DNA of 64,000 nucleotides from Jaenimonas drosophilae (GCA_030849065.1 JASAON010001646.1:62001-126000); one strand, 5' to 3'; counted from the stretch's first letter, positions 46,437-56,349 are shown. Notes: a model not told the origin generated them from the sequence alone. Numbers and translations are program-made.

Positions 46437-48188
46437 ATGGTAGAGCTCTTGAACCTCTGCATCTCCGACGATGCAGGGATTCGCCACATACAGATTGTGG
46501 AGACCGTCCTTTCCCACTGCCCGCACGTTCTGTGGCCAAATGACATGGAAAAGCTGAAGCGCGCCGCGGCATGGGCTCATCGCCTGCGGGACTGCCTTCG
46601 AGCCCATGGCTTCTCCCTGGGCAGCCGCTCAGCTTCGATCCGGAGCTCGGTGGTCAGCACACCACGCAGAGCCGGACCAAACGGCTTGAGTTCCGTGGGC
46701 AGCGTAGACTGCGTAAATAATAATATGCCGCACAAGCATGCCCGTACATCCACGCAGCCACCTGGGCTGAGCGCGACGGATGCACAAGACTCTGCCGAAG
46801 GCACTCTCAACATACCAGCCAAGTCCTCTTCTGAGAAGGACAATAGAGCCGCCAACACCAACCTCAGCCCACCGAGCAGCGGCACCACATGCAAGCCCGC
46901 CAATGGCAGCAGCGCATCGCACACCAACTGCGCCCACTCCCGCTCAGCCGACGGGAAGGACAGGAGTCCTGTTCCGTCTGAGGCATCCTTCGGGGAGTTA
47001 TCCAAGCTAGGCGCACACATCATGGAGGCGGATGACTTCCCACTGCGCACACATCGACTGTCTGGCGGCATCACCAACGAACTCTTCCACGTCTACGACT
47101 CGGAAGACCCGACGACGGGCCTTGTCATTCGGGTGTTTGGTAAGGAGACGGACCGGGTTATATCCAGAGAGAGTGAGCTCTTCTACCAGTCCCTCTTCAT
47201 TCCAACCTATGTTCAAGGCGGCAACTTCCTCACCTACGAGTTCCTCGTGGGCTACGACACTCTTCCCTACACAGACATGGAAGCAGAGTGGCAGGCCATT
47301 GCCGATGCCCTGGCTGAGTTCCAAGTGCGGGCCACGGCAGCCTCTCGTGTGAACATTCCAGTGGCGGAGCGGACCGTGGCAAGCTGCAACTCCAGCGAGG
47401 AGGACGTCTTTCAGCTGCAGTGTGAATCGGTGCCACACCGTTCCACCAAGGTGACGACGGGCAAGGAAAGGGAAGAGCCAGACAACCGCTTTGACCGGGA
47501 GACCAACTACACCATTTGCTCTCTCACCGAGTGGGTAGAGCAGACCAAGTCGGAGGAGATTATGGAGAAGGTTGATGCATCACGACGCAAGGAGTTTGCG
47601 AGTGTGGCTCAGCACCTTGAGCGGGAGTGTACGTGGATGATGGAGATCCTGAAGCGTGAGGAGGAACACCTGGGCGAAGGTGTGTGCCACAATGACCTAC
47701 TCAGTGCCAACATCATGCGAGCAGAGAATGAAGACCACAGCGGGCCTCACCTTCGCATCATTGACTTCGACTACACCCGTCGCAACTACCTTCTCTTCGA
47801 CATTGCCAATCACTTTAACGAGTACACCGGTCTGGAGTGCGACTACGCCCGCTTCTTCCCATCCACGGAACAAATGAAGGACTTCATCGCAGCCTACCGC
47901 GCCTCCATGCGCAGCCATCTCGAGGCCGTGGCAGAGGCCAACCCCGACGGTGTTTTTCCCCGTGAACGCGAGCTCTTCTGGACCGCCTCACCTGCAGATG
48001 AGGAGGTTGTGGTGGAGCGATGGACGGGCCTCGTCAAGTTGCTGACCCTATCGTCGCACCTGTCGTGGGCCGTTTGGTCGCTGGTGCAGGAGGCCGTCTC
48101 GGTGCTCGACGTGGACTTCCTAGAGTACGCAAAGCTGCGTCTCGCTCGTTATGTGGAGACAAAAGAAGAGTTTTCGGCAGGATATTAA
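46437..48188 (+). CDS. Choline/ethanolamine kinase
   Basis: 583 residues. Phosphorylates choline and/or ethanolamine with ATP, the first step of the Kennedy pathway to phosphatidylcholine and phosphatidylethanolamine. Kinase fold from about 190: RLSGGITNELFHV (phosphate-binding strand-turn), LVIRVFGKETDRVISRESE, Brenner-like motif GVCHNDLLSANIM with catalytic D420, the choline-kinase motif LRIIDFDYTRRNYLLFDIAN with D443, and HFNEYTG. HFNEYTG and CHNDLL lean towards ethanolamine kinases, but specificity cannot be read reliably. Residues 60-190 are a Ser/Asn/Thr-rich linker after a short helical N-terminus, and an insertion of about 50 residues lies near 305-355. Cytosolic, no signal. Confidence 0.9.
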   Translation: MVELLNLCISDDAGIRHIQIVETVLSHCPHVLWPNDMEKLKRAAAWAHRLRDCLRAHGFSLGSRSASIRSSVVSTPRRAGPNGLSSVGSVDCVNNNMPHKHARTSTQPPGLSATDAQDSAEGTLNIPAKSSSEKDNRAANTNLSPPSSGTTCKPANGSSASHTNCAHSRSADGKDRSPVPSEASFGELSKLGAHIMEADDFPLRTHRLSGGITNELFHVYDSEDPTTGLVIRVFGKETDRVISRESELFYQSLFIPTYVQGGNFLTYEFLVGYDTLPYTDMEAEWQAIADALAEFQVRATAASRVNIPVAERTVASCNSSEEDVFQLQCESVPHRSTKVTTGKEREEPDNRFDRETNYTICSLTEWVEQTKSEEIMEKVDASRRKEFASVAQHLERECTWMMEILKREEEHLGEGVCHNDLLSANIMRAENEDHSGPHLRIIDFDYTRRNYLLFDIANHFNEYTGLECDYARFFPSTEQMKDFIAAYRASMRSHLEAVAEANPDGVFPRERELFWTASPADEEVVVERWTGLVKLLTLSSHLSWAVWSLVQEAVSVLDVDFLEYAKLRLARYVETKEEFSAGY

Positions 48189-49569
48189 TGTGGCTCTCAC
48201 TTACCTAACAACGATGTGCAGGATGCAGCCCCCCGAATGCTTGTGGGGCCTCGATTGCATGTGCGTGCAGTTGGGCATGCACGTGTACGCCACATCGGTA
48301 TCAGAGTCTGAGTCATGCTTCGTTCATACAGGGAACTCTTCATTCTTCGCTATGCTGCGTCAATTGGTTGTGTGCTGAGTAGTGGTAACAAGGTGTATGT
48401 CGTGTTCATCGTCGGAGTTGTGTAGATGTAAGGTTGGGTTAGCTTTCTCCTCCATCTCTGCCCACTCACTGCGTGTGCTGAGATTGGAGGCAGTATGGTC
48501 GTAGGTTGAGCGTGGCGTGGCGTGGGCGTACATGCCGTTCATTCCTCACCCCCATTTCCGCTCGGTTCGCTGCATGCCGCAGCCGTGTGGTGAATGGTCG
48601 TTAGTTTTCCATGGGAGCTTGTGCCAAAGTGTGGCATGACTCCCCTCCCCCCTCCACTCTCCCCTTACGTTCTCCTTGTTGCTGTTGTTGTTGTTAGTGC
48701 TGTTGCTTTGTGTCTCTCTCCTCCCTGATGTGTGCGTCTGTGGCACATATACTCGCGTGGAGCACTGATAAGGTGCGGTGATTCATTTTGCGTCGATTAA
48801 CATGTCTTCTTCCCGCTCAATCATCCACGTACCAAAAATCCCTGTGTACGCCTGCCTTCTTGTATATATATTCATATAACACAAACACATCATATATCAT
48901 AAACGTCAATGATGTGGTGGTTGTGACGATGGATGTGCCGTGTTCTCTCTCTCTCCGTGGCCCCACGCTCTTAGTCAATTGTCGCAAAGACATGCAGTCA
49001 CTGAAACAGAGTGTTGGTCCTGTTGGGGGGGTGCGATTCACCACCTTGGTTGATCTGAGTACATCACAAGCATATGCAACAACACGAACACAAGCTGATG
49101 CACATCTATCCAACGCAGCCGTAGTCACCTTCTCTCTCCTCCCCCAGCCCCCTCGTGAATCGACAATCACAATCAAAACGAAAACACACACAAAAACTGG
49201 TGTGCTTAATCAGCTGGGAGAGGTGTAGAAGAGGGGAGGGTGGGGATTGAGAGCGAGCGAAGCACACATACCGCCGACGGAGGAGGGGAAGAACACCGCG
49301 GGCTTGTTCGGACTGGTTCAGCCACAGAGGGTCTGCACATACACCTGTGCGCGCTGAGTGAAGCGAGTACCTTCCACCAAGTGATGGATGCCTGGATAGC
49401 CTTACTACCAACATCAAGAGTGAACTGAGTCGTGTGGCTCTCATGAGGGCTTCCGGGTGGTACGTCCCACCATATACCTCGTGAAGACTGCTTATGAATG
49501 CGCACCAACCATATTTGCTTGTCTTTCATGCTCTCCTCTCTGCGGTAGGTAGGTAGTAGGTAGCTCAAG
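48189..49569. other. Longest internal gap, 1.38 kb
   Basis: No convincing gene. Contents: GTT-rich run at 48677-48696, an A/T-rich patch at about 48,860-48,910 (TATATATAT), and a GTAG-rich stretch at 49544-49563 ahead of the next ATG, with AG at 49547-49548. A 146-codon frame at 48788 has no domain and atypical composition, and was not accepted. Confidence 0.5.
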
Positions 49570-51897
49570 ATGGCAGCCACGTCCACGATGGATTTTGACG
49601 TGGACCTCCGCGCCATCACCAAGGTGCCCCTCGCTTCGTGGGGAGTGGAGGTGGAGGTGGAGCTGGCCAAAGCCCTCGCAGCAGCAGCCAACGTGGACCT
49701 CCCAAGCAGCCACCACGTGGTCTCCGACACCTCACGAATGCATCTTCTTGTTCGTCTTAACTTTGTGATGACGTCTAAGGAACAGACGGGGGAGGAGGAG
49801 GTGTGGGGGCGTCAAGATCAGGACGATGTGCTGCGCTGCATCGACCGCTCGCTCGGCCGCATTTACCCGCGACTGGATCCGCAGCAGCTACTCAGTGCGT
49901 CTTCACCCTCCTTCAATCCAGGCCGCACTCCAGGAACACGCCGAGTGCAGGTGGAGCTCTATCCCACCTCAGCCTTTGCCCCTGAGAGGAGGTGGGCGGC
50001 AAAACAGAAGCCAATGCATCTCGTGGAGGGTGAGCCCGTAAACGTGTGGGTCTACACCAACCACAGCAACTCCACGGGGGTATCTGGTACCATCGCCACC
50101 TCCCATGATGAAGTCGGTCAGGAGGGGGGCATTCAACCAGGGCAGGTGGAGGCGGCACAGGACGATGGTGCCTACTGGGAGCGTGTGCGGGCAGTTCGCT
50201 TTGAAGGACAGCGCCAAGGTACCGCCACCTCCGCCATCGAGCGCACACTGGAGCAACAGCAGCAGCAGCGTGATTGGTGGGGTGGTGGTCATGCCGAAGA
50301 AGGTACCTCACGACGTCATCAATGGCGGCTGTGCAGCTGGTTGGCGGAGCGGATGGTGAATGAATCCAGCTGGGCTGCTTGGGCTGCAGCTCGCGGGGCG
50401 GGAAAATCCGCCGACCGCGCCAAGCTTCCGCGGCATGCTACCGTTTTGGATGCGGTGCAGCATGAGCTGAAGGCTGGTGGACGTCGTGGTCCTGCCACGC
50501 GCATGCAGCATGTTGATGTACGTGGGCTGGAATTCACCGCTGCCATTGTGGGCCTTACGGGTCGTTATGCGTACTGTGCGGTGCCAATGGCAGATGGTCT
50601 TAGCTGTGTCTGTAGGCTTCCTATTCCATCGTGGATGGCTCATCATGTGGCCTCCCCCTCCTCCTCCCGTCCGCAGAAGCGGCCGCGTGCGGAGCCTACA
50701 GAGGAGCGCAACGTTCTTCACAATCAGTCTGAGGCTCTTCGCCATGACAACTCCTCCACGCTGAAGCTTCTTGCGGAGGAGGAGCGGCGCCTGGTGACCA
50801 TCCGCGCACATCTTGTTCTGTGCTACCCAAGCTCACCCATGGCAAATAGCCCTTCAGCGTCGTCGTCATCTTCGTCGCCCTACGCGTTGTGGCTTGATGA
50901 TGTTGGGATCATCTCCACGCACCCATCTACGGCGACGAGCACCTTTGGCGATCTTGTGTGGATGGTGAAGGAGAGCTGTCGTCGCTTTCTTGAACGGCGT
51001 GCCGCCTTTGAAGCCTTCTACGCCTCGACCTCAGCCGCAGAGAGCGCACAACCGGCAGCAGTGGCGGCTGGCTCGACGGTCAGCAATGACGCGGATAAGA
51101 AGGAGGAGGACGAGGAAGGAAATGGCGATGATGATACGAGCTCTACGGGTGCCGTTGCCAACGATGGTGAGGAGGTTAGCGCTTCTCCAGTAGTGGAGCC
51201 ACTGCCCTCCTCCAGCGCCGCCAAACAGGTTGGCAGCAAAGCCCCCTTGGCCAAGGCTGATGCGCTGCTTGCGTGGTGCGTTGATACAATGAATGTACGC
51301 TTTGGCAAGAAGGGGCGCGGCGGGTCTGCCGGCTGCCCCATCACCATCCGCACCAGCCGAGAGGCGGCAGGCCTGCGTGAGTCCGCCATGGTGGAGTTGA
51401 AGTACGCCCTGCAGCCCAAGGCCGCGGCGGGTACCTACGTGATGGATACGGAACGTCTTCGCAACACGATAGCCGCCATGGCCTCCACCTTGGGCGGGGT
51501 TGTGATTGTGGGGATGACAGATGAAGGCCAGGTGGTGGGCCATGCCCCGCGACAAGTGCTGGATGGCCTCCGCACCAGCGGTTTCTGCCCTGCCATGGTA
51601 AAAGATGGGGTGTCTGTGCGAGAGCTGCCGGTCCTGCAGGAGTCCGCCACCCCACGGCTCCCTCCAGGTTGGTGGAAGCAGCAGCCAGGCAGCGGTGTTG
51701 GTGCAACACCTTCTGCCCTTGCAAGCGGCGAAGGTTCACGGAGTCAAAAGGTGGTGACGGTGGTGGCCGTCACCCGTGGGCAGGCACCCTTCTACCGCAG
51801 TGGACGTACCTCACTGCCCTACTGGAGGTTGTGTGCGAGTACGGTACCCATGTCGGTGGTCAGCATGGCCACACGCCTGCTGAACTTCTGCGATTAA
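49570..51897 (+). CDS. Schlafen AlbA_2 domain protein, putative nucleic-acid nuclease
   Basis: 775 residues. The C-terminal part (about 598-765) fits the Schlafen AlbA_2 domain: GLRESAMVELKYAL, then a helix and MASTLGGVVIVGMTDEGQVVG (for the family's AFANT.GG.ligvdd.g.v.G), and after a loop VVTVVAVTRGQAPFYRSG and LPYWRLCASTVP. In mammalian SLFN11/13/14 the RNase site is two Glu five residues apart plus a later Asp; here E604 and E609 have that spacing and D651 is a candidate third ligand. N-terminal residues 1-330 include a segment VELAKALAAAANVDL and Gln- and Gly-rich loops without a known domain. Residues 485-560 are acidic and low in complexity. Could cleave structured RNA such as tRNA; untested inference. 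Confidence 0.7.
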   Translation: MAATSTMDFDVDLRAITKVPLASWGVEVEVELAKALAAAANVDLPSSHHVVSDTSRMHLLVRLNFVMTSKEQTGEEEVWGRQDQDDVLRCIDRSLGRIYPRLDPQQLLSASSPSFNPGRTPGTRRVQVELYPTSAFAPERRWAAKQKPMHLVEGEPVNVWVYTNHSNSTGVSGTIATSHDEVGQEGGIQPGQVEAAQDDGAYWERVRAVRFEGQRQGTATSAIERTLEQQQQQRDWWGGGHAEEGTSRRHQWRLCSWLAERMVNESSWAAWAAARGAGKSADRAKLPRHATVLDAVQHELKAGGRRGPATRMQHVDVRGLEFTAAIVGLTGRYAYCAVPMADGLSCVCRLPIPSWMAHHVASPSSSRPQKRPRAEPTEERNVLHNQSEALRHDNSSTLKLLAEEERRLVTIRAHLVLCYPSSPMANSPSASSSSSSPYALWLDDVGIISTHPSTATSTFGDLVWMVKESCRRFLERRAAFEAFYASTSAAESAQPAAVAAGSTVSNDADKKEEDEEGNGDDDTSSTGAVANDGEEVSASPVVEPLPSSSAAKQVGSKAPLAKADALLAWCVDTMNVRFGKKGRGGSAGCPITIRTSREAAGLRESAMVELKYALQPKAAAGTYVMDTERLRNTIAAMASTLGGVVIVGMTDEGQVVGHAPRQVLDGLRTSGFCPAMVKDGVSVRELPVLQESATPRLPPGWWKQQPGSGVGATPSALASGEGSRSQKVVTVVAVTRGQAPFYRSGRTSLPYWRLCASTVPMSVVSMATRLLNFCD

Positions 51898-52335
51898 GAA
51901 CCCTGTCCTGACGAGGAAGTGGGTGGGGGGGGGTTCCTGAGGAGAGAGTACCACACCTCTTCATATCTCTTTACGACAACAAAGGTAAACACGAGTAAAT
52001 TCAAGCTTTATAAACCTCATGTTGTCTTTACGTGTGGTATCTCATCTACACCTTAGCCGATAAGATGCAGATGATCGTCTGAATGTACACGTGGTGGCAT
52101 CTTTGTTTTTTGGTTCACTCCTCTTCTTTACTTTCATGAAGTTCCCATCGTCCACTTCATCACCGTTCTATCCCATCCAAGACAGAGAGTTCTTCTTTCT
52201 CCAGTCTTCCTTGGCTGCACTACCACACCGCCCGTCACCAATTCGTCAACCCTGTGTGTTTCCAACGACATCTTGTCACGCACACACACACACACACATA
52301 CTAACACATTTGCAGCGTAGGCCACTTCGTGTACG
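51898..52335. other. Intergenic
   Basis: A G run after the stop (about 51,927-51,936), CA dinucleotide repeat at 52281-52298 and acceptor AG at 52314-52315 just before the VPS2 gene. No gene seen. Confidence 0.5.
52281..52298. repeat. CA dinucleotide microsatellite
   Basis: Nine CA units, directly upstream of the predicted VPS2 splice acceptor at 52314-52315; length variation here could alter the spacing of the tract and the acceptor. Confidence 0.9.
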
Positions 52336-52983
52336 ATGGGGTTCCTTGATCTCTTCCACAGCGAGACGCCAAAGGAGCGGATGCGCAAGTACAAGCGCAG
52401 CTTAGACCGCACCTGCCGCGAGCTCGACCGCGAGCGGAACAAGTTGGATGTTCAAGAAAAGAAGATCGCATTAGAGATGAAGAAGATGGCAAAGCAGGAC
52501 CAGGTTGATGCCATTCGCATCCTTGCCCGCGACCTTGTTCGCACGCGTAAGTATTCGCAGAAGATGTACCGCATGCGCACTCAGATCCAGGGCATTTCGT
52601 TGCGCATTCAGACGATGCAGTCCACTGCCCAGATGAGTGAGGCCATGAAGGGTGTCGGGAAGGCCATGAAGTCCATGAACAAGCAAATGAATCTGCCAGA
52701 GATGCAGAAGATCATGCGCGACTTTGAGAAGGAGAATGAAAAGATGGGCATGAAGGAGGACATGATGAACGACGCCATTGATGATGTGATGGATGATGAT
52801 GGAGAGGAGGAAGATGAAACAGAACAAGAAATCCAGAAAGTTATTGATGAGGCAGGTCTGGACTTCAAGTCGAAGGTGGGCGTCATTAGCACTGACCTCC
52901 CCTCCGTTGGGCAGAAGGAGAACCACGAGGAGGACCAGGAGCTGGATGCACGTCTGGCACAGCTGAAGGCCTCCATGAAGTAG
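52336..52983 (+). CDS. VPS2: ESCRT-III subunit VPS2/CHMP2
   Basis: 215 residues, usual length for the family. The start MGFLDLFHSETPKERMRKYK is typical of VPS2 (membrane-inserting N-terminus and basic helix 1), followed by the long helical hairpin (20-110) and Met-rich helices 3-4 (MSEAMKGVGKAMKSMNKQMN). An acidic autoinhibitory stretch (about 146-165) precedes the C-terminal MIT-interacting motif ELDARLAQLK, which recruits the AAA ATPase VPS4. The protein polymerises with VPS24/Snf7 on endosomal membranes to bud vesicles and cut membranes. VPS4 and the other ESCRT-III subunits are not in this window. All expected parts are present. Confidence 0.95.
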   Translation: MGFLDLFHSETPKERMRKYKRSLDRTCRELDRERNKLDVQEKKIALEMKKMAKQDQVDAIRILARDLVRTRKYSQKMYRMRTQIQGISLRIQTMQSTAQMSEAMKGVGKAMKSMNKQMNLPEMQKIMRDFEKENEKMGMKEDMMNDAIDDVMDDDGEEEDETEQEIQKVIDEAGLDFKSKVGVISTDLPSVGQKENHEEDQELDARLAQLKASMK

Positions 52984-53420
52984 CACTCCCAATGACTGGC
53001 GAATGGCACATGCTATACCATGGAGCCAATCCTGTACTTCAGTTAAGCATGCATCTATGTGTGTGCTCTTCCTGTTGGTCGATGCCACGTCGCTAGTGGC
53101 AGATGCACGTCTCAGACACCACCTTGATCGCTGCCACAGGCTCGTCACTCAAACTCAACCCTCCCCCAAACAAATCCTACCAGTTGCCATGGACTGGAGA
53201 TCTGCGGCTGTACATGGTGCAGCTCACTTGCGCACTTTTGTTGTTTCTTTTTGCTCAAATCGACGTGACAGTGACGGATTGTCTGTGGATGCCCTCCTCA
53301 TTCATTCCTTCATGACATCTCGGGTCAAGCATGTGCCCACACCACACTCATTCTCCCCTCCTTCTCTCTTTCGAAGCTTTTGTTTTCTTCGTCGTAGGTC
53401 GAACTTAGGAGCAGAAGAAG
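52984..53420. other. Intergenic
   Basis: C/T-rich tract at about 53,346-53,390 with AG at 53396-53397 ahead of NOC1. Nothing else seen. Confidence 0.5.
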
Positions 53421-55916
53421 ATGGAGTCATCCAACACGTCTGCACTGGATGTGAGCAAGAAGTGGTTTTTGGTTCCTCTTCCGCTGCGCACCTGCAGCCT
53501 TAAGGACATCGCCACCACCACCGTGGAGAAGGAGGATATGGATCGCTACTTCAACGAAGCGCAGGCCGTGCTGGAGAAGGAGTGCGGTAACGGGCAGCAG
53601 GACCGTGGTCGGTGGTACAACGCCCAGTTCTTGGCTCGTGGTACGACCGCAGATAAGGTTGCCGCCGCTGCCGTCAAGCTCACAGACAATGACTTCATGT
53701 TCTTCCTGGACGGCTTTAACCAACTCTTCGACACCGCACGCACTGACACTCATCACTACGAAGCTGCCCTGAAGGCCCTCGCCGCGGTTTGGCCCAAGCT
53801 GCTTCCACCCCGCCCACTGAAGCGCTTTGTGGTGCAGTACTTCGCCACCCTCCCAACAGAAGATGGCCCACGTCGGCGTGTACTTGTTTACTGGTACCTG
53901 GAGGACTTCCTCAAGCGGACCTACGCGCAGTTCCTCTCCTTGTGCGAGGCCATGCTCAAGGATCGACTGATGCAGCGTCGTGAGGCGTGGCTGGAGGTGG
54001 TCGGGAAGCTTCTCTGCTCCGTCGCGGAGAGCCGCCACACTGTCATGGCCATGATGATTGATAAGCTCGGTGACCCCAACGCCCAACTGGCCCACAAGGC
54101 CTACCACTACCTCCTGAAGCTTCTGTCAGAGAGTAGCACCCATCAGACCATGCTCTTCACAGAGCTGGAGAAGATTGTCTTTATGCCCAACTGCCCCCTG
54201 CGGACGATGCGCTATGCAGCCAATGTTATGAACCAGTTGGTTTTCAGCAAGGATGAGCGGCGCCTGGCCCTCAAGAGCGTCCAGACCTACCTCCTCCTTT
54301 TCCGTCAGCTCGTCATGACGGGCCACGTGGACTCCACCGTGACAACCGCCATCATTGTTGGTCTTCGTCGTGCATTCCCCTACGCCGGTACCGACATTGC
54401 TCCCTTGGAGAAGCACCTCAACGCGCTCTTTGTCCTGGCCAACACGGGCAACTTCCAACAGCGTGTGGCCACCCTCTCGCTGCTGCAGCTGCTCGCACTA
54501 GGCAAGGGTACTCAGGAGGCCTTCCGCCATCGCTGGTACCGTGCTCTCTATCAGCTGCTGCTGCTCTCGCCCAAGCAACTGCCGCAATCCGCCCAGCTCA
54601 CCAACTTCTTCTCGATGCTTCACAAGGCCATGCGTGCCGACACCAACGACGAGCGTGTTGCCGCATTTGTGCATCGTCTGCTGCAGCGTGCCGTCTACTT
54701 CACCGATGCGATGGTGTGTGCAGTGCTCCTGCTGGTGGGGGAGATGGCCCAAACCCGTCCAAGCGTTCGACGCCTCCTTCAGCAGGCCCCCAGCCACGAC
54801 AGCGCGGCAGAGGAGAAGCGTTATGACCCGAAGCACCGTGAGCCACAGTACGCCCGGGCGCGGCAGGAGTGCCTCTGGACGCTCAACCTCCTCGCCCACC
54901 ACTCCCACCCTTCGGTGGTGAAGCTTGCGGTGCTTCTTCTCTTTGGCGAGGAAACTGTCTTTGACGTACACCCGCTCGATGATATGACCCCACTGAACTT
55001 TTTGGAGATGTTTGTAGAGTCCAAGTCGCAGGCCAAGGAGGACTCAACTGGTGGGTCGTCGGGTGGCAGCTCCGTCTTCCGTCGAGCTGTACATGCCCCG
55101 ACGATTCCCCGTGCGTCGGACCCGTACTTCATTGGTGCCAAGGCACGCGACGTGGATGTGTCTGCCCTCTTTCTTCACCGCTATGCCGTGCAGCGCCAGC
55201 GCTTTGTGGAGGGTCTTTCACAGGTGCAGCCCACCTGGGGTGCGACGAGCGGAGAGGATGATGTGGTGATGCGGGTATCGAACCTGGACGCCGCCCTCTT
55301 CGGACCCACTGGAGTGTTGGCGGATGACTCGACGGAAGGACGTGCAGAGAAGGAGGAGGCCGAGGAGGAGGTCAAGAAGACTAAGAAGACATCCACCAAG
55401 AAGGCGCCCAAGGCACCGATTGAACAAGATGAGGATGTACCCAGCGAGGAGGACGAGGATCTTCATCCGGAGCAGTGGAGCGGTGGCAGTGAGGGCTCCT
55501 CCGCCTCCGCCGACTTTGACGCCGAGGGCAGCGAGGACGATTTGGAGTGGGGCAGCGACGATGAGGCGGCCTACGATGGTGCCGTGGAGGATGATGATGG
55601 CTACTCTGACGATGACGGTGACGACAACGCCCTGGGTGGAAGTCGTGCATCGAAGCGGGATGAGGTCGATGGCGATGAGTTCGGTGAGATCATGGCCGCC
55701 AGCAACAAGGCACCATCTAAGAAGCGTATGCGCGAGGATGCATGGTTGGAGAGCCGGTCCAGCGATGCCCCTGCGCGTGGCCGTTTTGGCGAGCAGCAAC
55801 GCTCCTATAGCGGCAGAGGCTCTTCATCTTCCCGGGGCCGTGGTGGCCGTGGTGGCCGCGGAGGCAGGTACACGGGCGGACCCTCCCGTGGCGGTCGTGG
55901 TGCAGGACGCCGTTAA
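53421..55916 (+). CDS. Ribosome biogenesis protein NOC1/MAK21 (CBF/Mak21 family)
   Basis: 831 residues. It follows CEBPZ/Noc1: N-terminal WFLVPLPLRTCS and RWYNAQFLARGTTADKVAA, helical HEAT-like repeats (residues 90-390), and the CBF/Mak21 region (about 290-500) ending in CLWTLNLLAHHSHPSVVKLA and DVHPLDDMTPLNFLEMF, then a conserved FLHRYAVQRQRFV. In yeast, Noc1-Noc2 is an early assembly factor for pre-60S particles in the nucleolus. From about 640 the chain is acidic (Glu/Asp/Ser runs), then basic, and ends in an RGG tail (RGRGGRGGRGGRYTGG) suited to RNA contact. The start follows the AG at 53396-53397, a 23-base 5' UTR. Confidence 0.9.
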   Translation: MESSNTSALDVSKKWFLVPLPLRTCSLKDIATTTVEKEDMDRYFNEAQAVLEKECGNGQQDRGRWYNAQFLARGTTADKVAAAAVKLTDNDFMFFLDGFNQLFDTARTDTHHYEAALKALAAVWPKLLPPRPLKRFVVQYFATLPTEDGPRRRVLVYWYLEDFLKRTYAQFLSLCEAMLKDRLMQRREAWLEVVGKLLCSVAESRHTVMAMMIDKLGDPNAQLAHKAYHYLLKLLSESSTHQTMLFTELEKIVFMPNCPLRTMRYAANVMNQLVFSKDERRLALKSVQTYLLLFRQLVMTGHVDSTVTTAIIVGLRRAFPYAGTDIAPLEKHLNALFVLANTGNFQQRVATLSLLQLLALGKGTQEAFRHRWYRALYQLLLLSPKQLPQSAQLTNFFSMLHKAMRADTNDERVAAFVHRLLQRAVYFTDAMVCAVLLLVGEMAQTRPSVRRLLQQAPSHDSAAEEKRYDPKHREPQYARARQECLWTLNLLAHHSHPSVVKLAVLLLFGEETVFDVHPLDDMTPLNFLEMFVESKSQAKEDSTGGSSGGSSVFRRAVHAPTIPRASDPYFIGAKARDVDVSALFLHRYAVQRQRFVEGLSQVQPTWGATSGEDDVVMRVSNLDAALFGPTGVLADDSTEGRAEKEEAEEEVKKTKKTSTKKAPKAPIEQDEDVPSEEDEDLHPEQWSGGSEGSSASADFDAEGSEDDLEWGSDDEAAYDGAVEDDDGYSDDDGDDNALGGSRASKRDEVDGDEFGEIMAASNKAPSKKRMREDAWLESRSSDAPARGRFGEQQRSYSGRGSSSSRGRGGRGGRGGRYTGGPSRGGRGAGRR

Positions 55917-56349
55917 TGGTGGTCTGGAATCTATGACGACTGGGCACATGGAAGGCCACCACCTTCCTTGTGTCCTTGTCGTGGTGTCGAGTAAGTTTTG
56001 ACGAACTAAATGGAGTCCTCTAACAACTTCCATGGAACCTAAGTACTGCTTTCACTTCTCTACATCTTGGCAGTACAAGGGATGGGCCCTGTGTGTGGCC
56101 CAAAAATCCCTTGTACTTCCATGTGCTTGAACGGTGTGTTGGGTGTAGGTACGTTTGTTTCTTGAACTACATTTATTCACTTTCCTCTCAAAATGTTCGT
56201 TATTAATCTAGTTACACCGTGTAGCCATCACTTAGCGTGTTTGGAGCGTAGTCAGCCGTTCGTCCACACACACATCCAACAACTTCATTCACTTTCCCCT
56301 ACCTTCAGCAGCGGACTCCCGCCGAAGAAGCTCAACAGACGGACGAATC
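55917..56349. other. NOC1-RPN3 spacer with hairpin
   Basis: Contains the inverted repeat described separately at 56072-56117 and a pyrimidine tract about 56,282-56,306 with AG at 56307-56308, the RPN3 acceptor. No gene seen. Confidence 0.6.
56072..56117 (+). other. Perfect 12-bp inverted repeat, predicted RNA hairpin
   Basis: AGTACAAGGGAT (56072-56083) is exactly complementary to ATCCCTTGTACT (56106-56117). Inside, GGGCC (56084-56088) pairs with GGCCC (56097-56101), closing an 8-base loop; four unpaired A's (102-105 of the same hundred) form an asymmetric bulge. It starts 156 bases after the NOC1 stop and ends about 190 bases before the RPN3 acceptor, so it should be in the NOC1 3' UTR or in RNA removed during processing. 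Could be a 3' UTR protein-binding element, a small structured RNA, or a tiny transposon remnant. Confidence 0.85.

Noticed and set aside
48788..49228. 146-codon plus-strand frame in the long spacer
   Set aside because: No domain, atypical composition rich in Tyr/Thr/Asn, no good pyrimidine tract plus AG in front, and overlapped by a comparable antisense frame.
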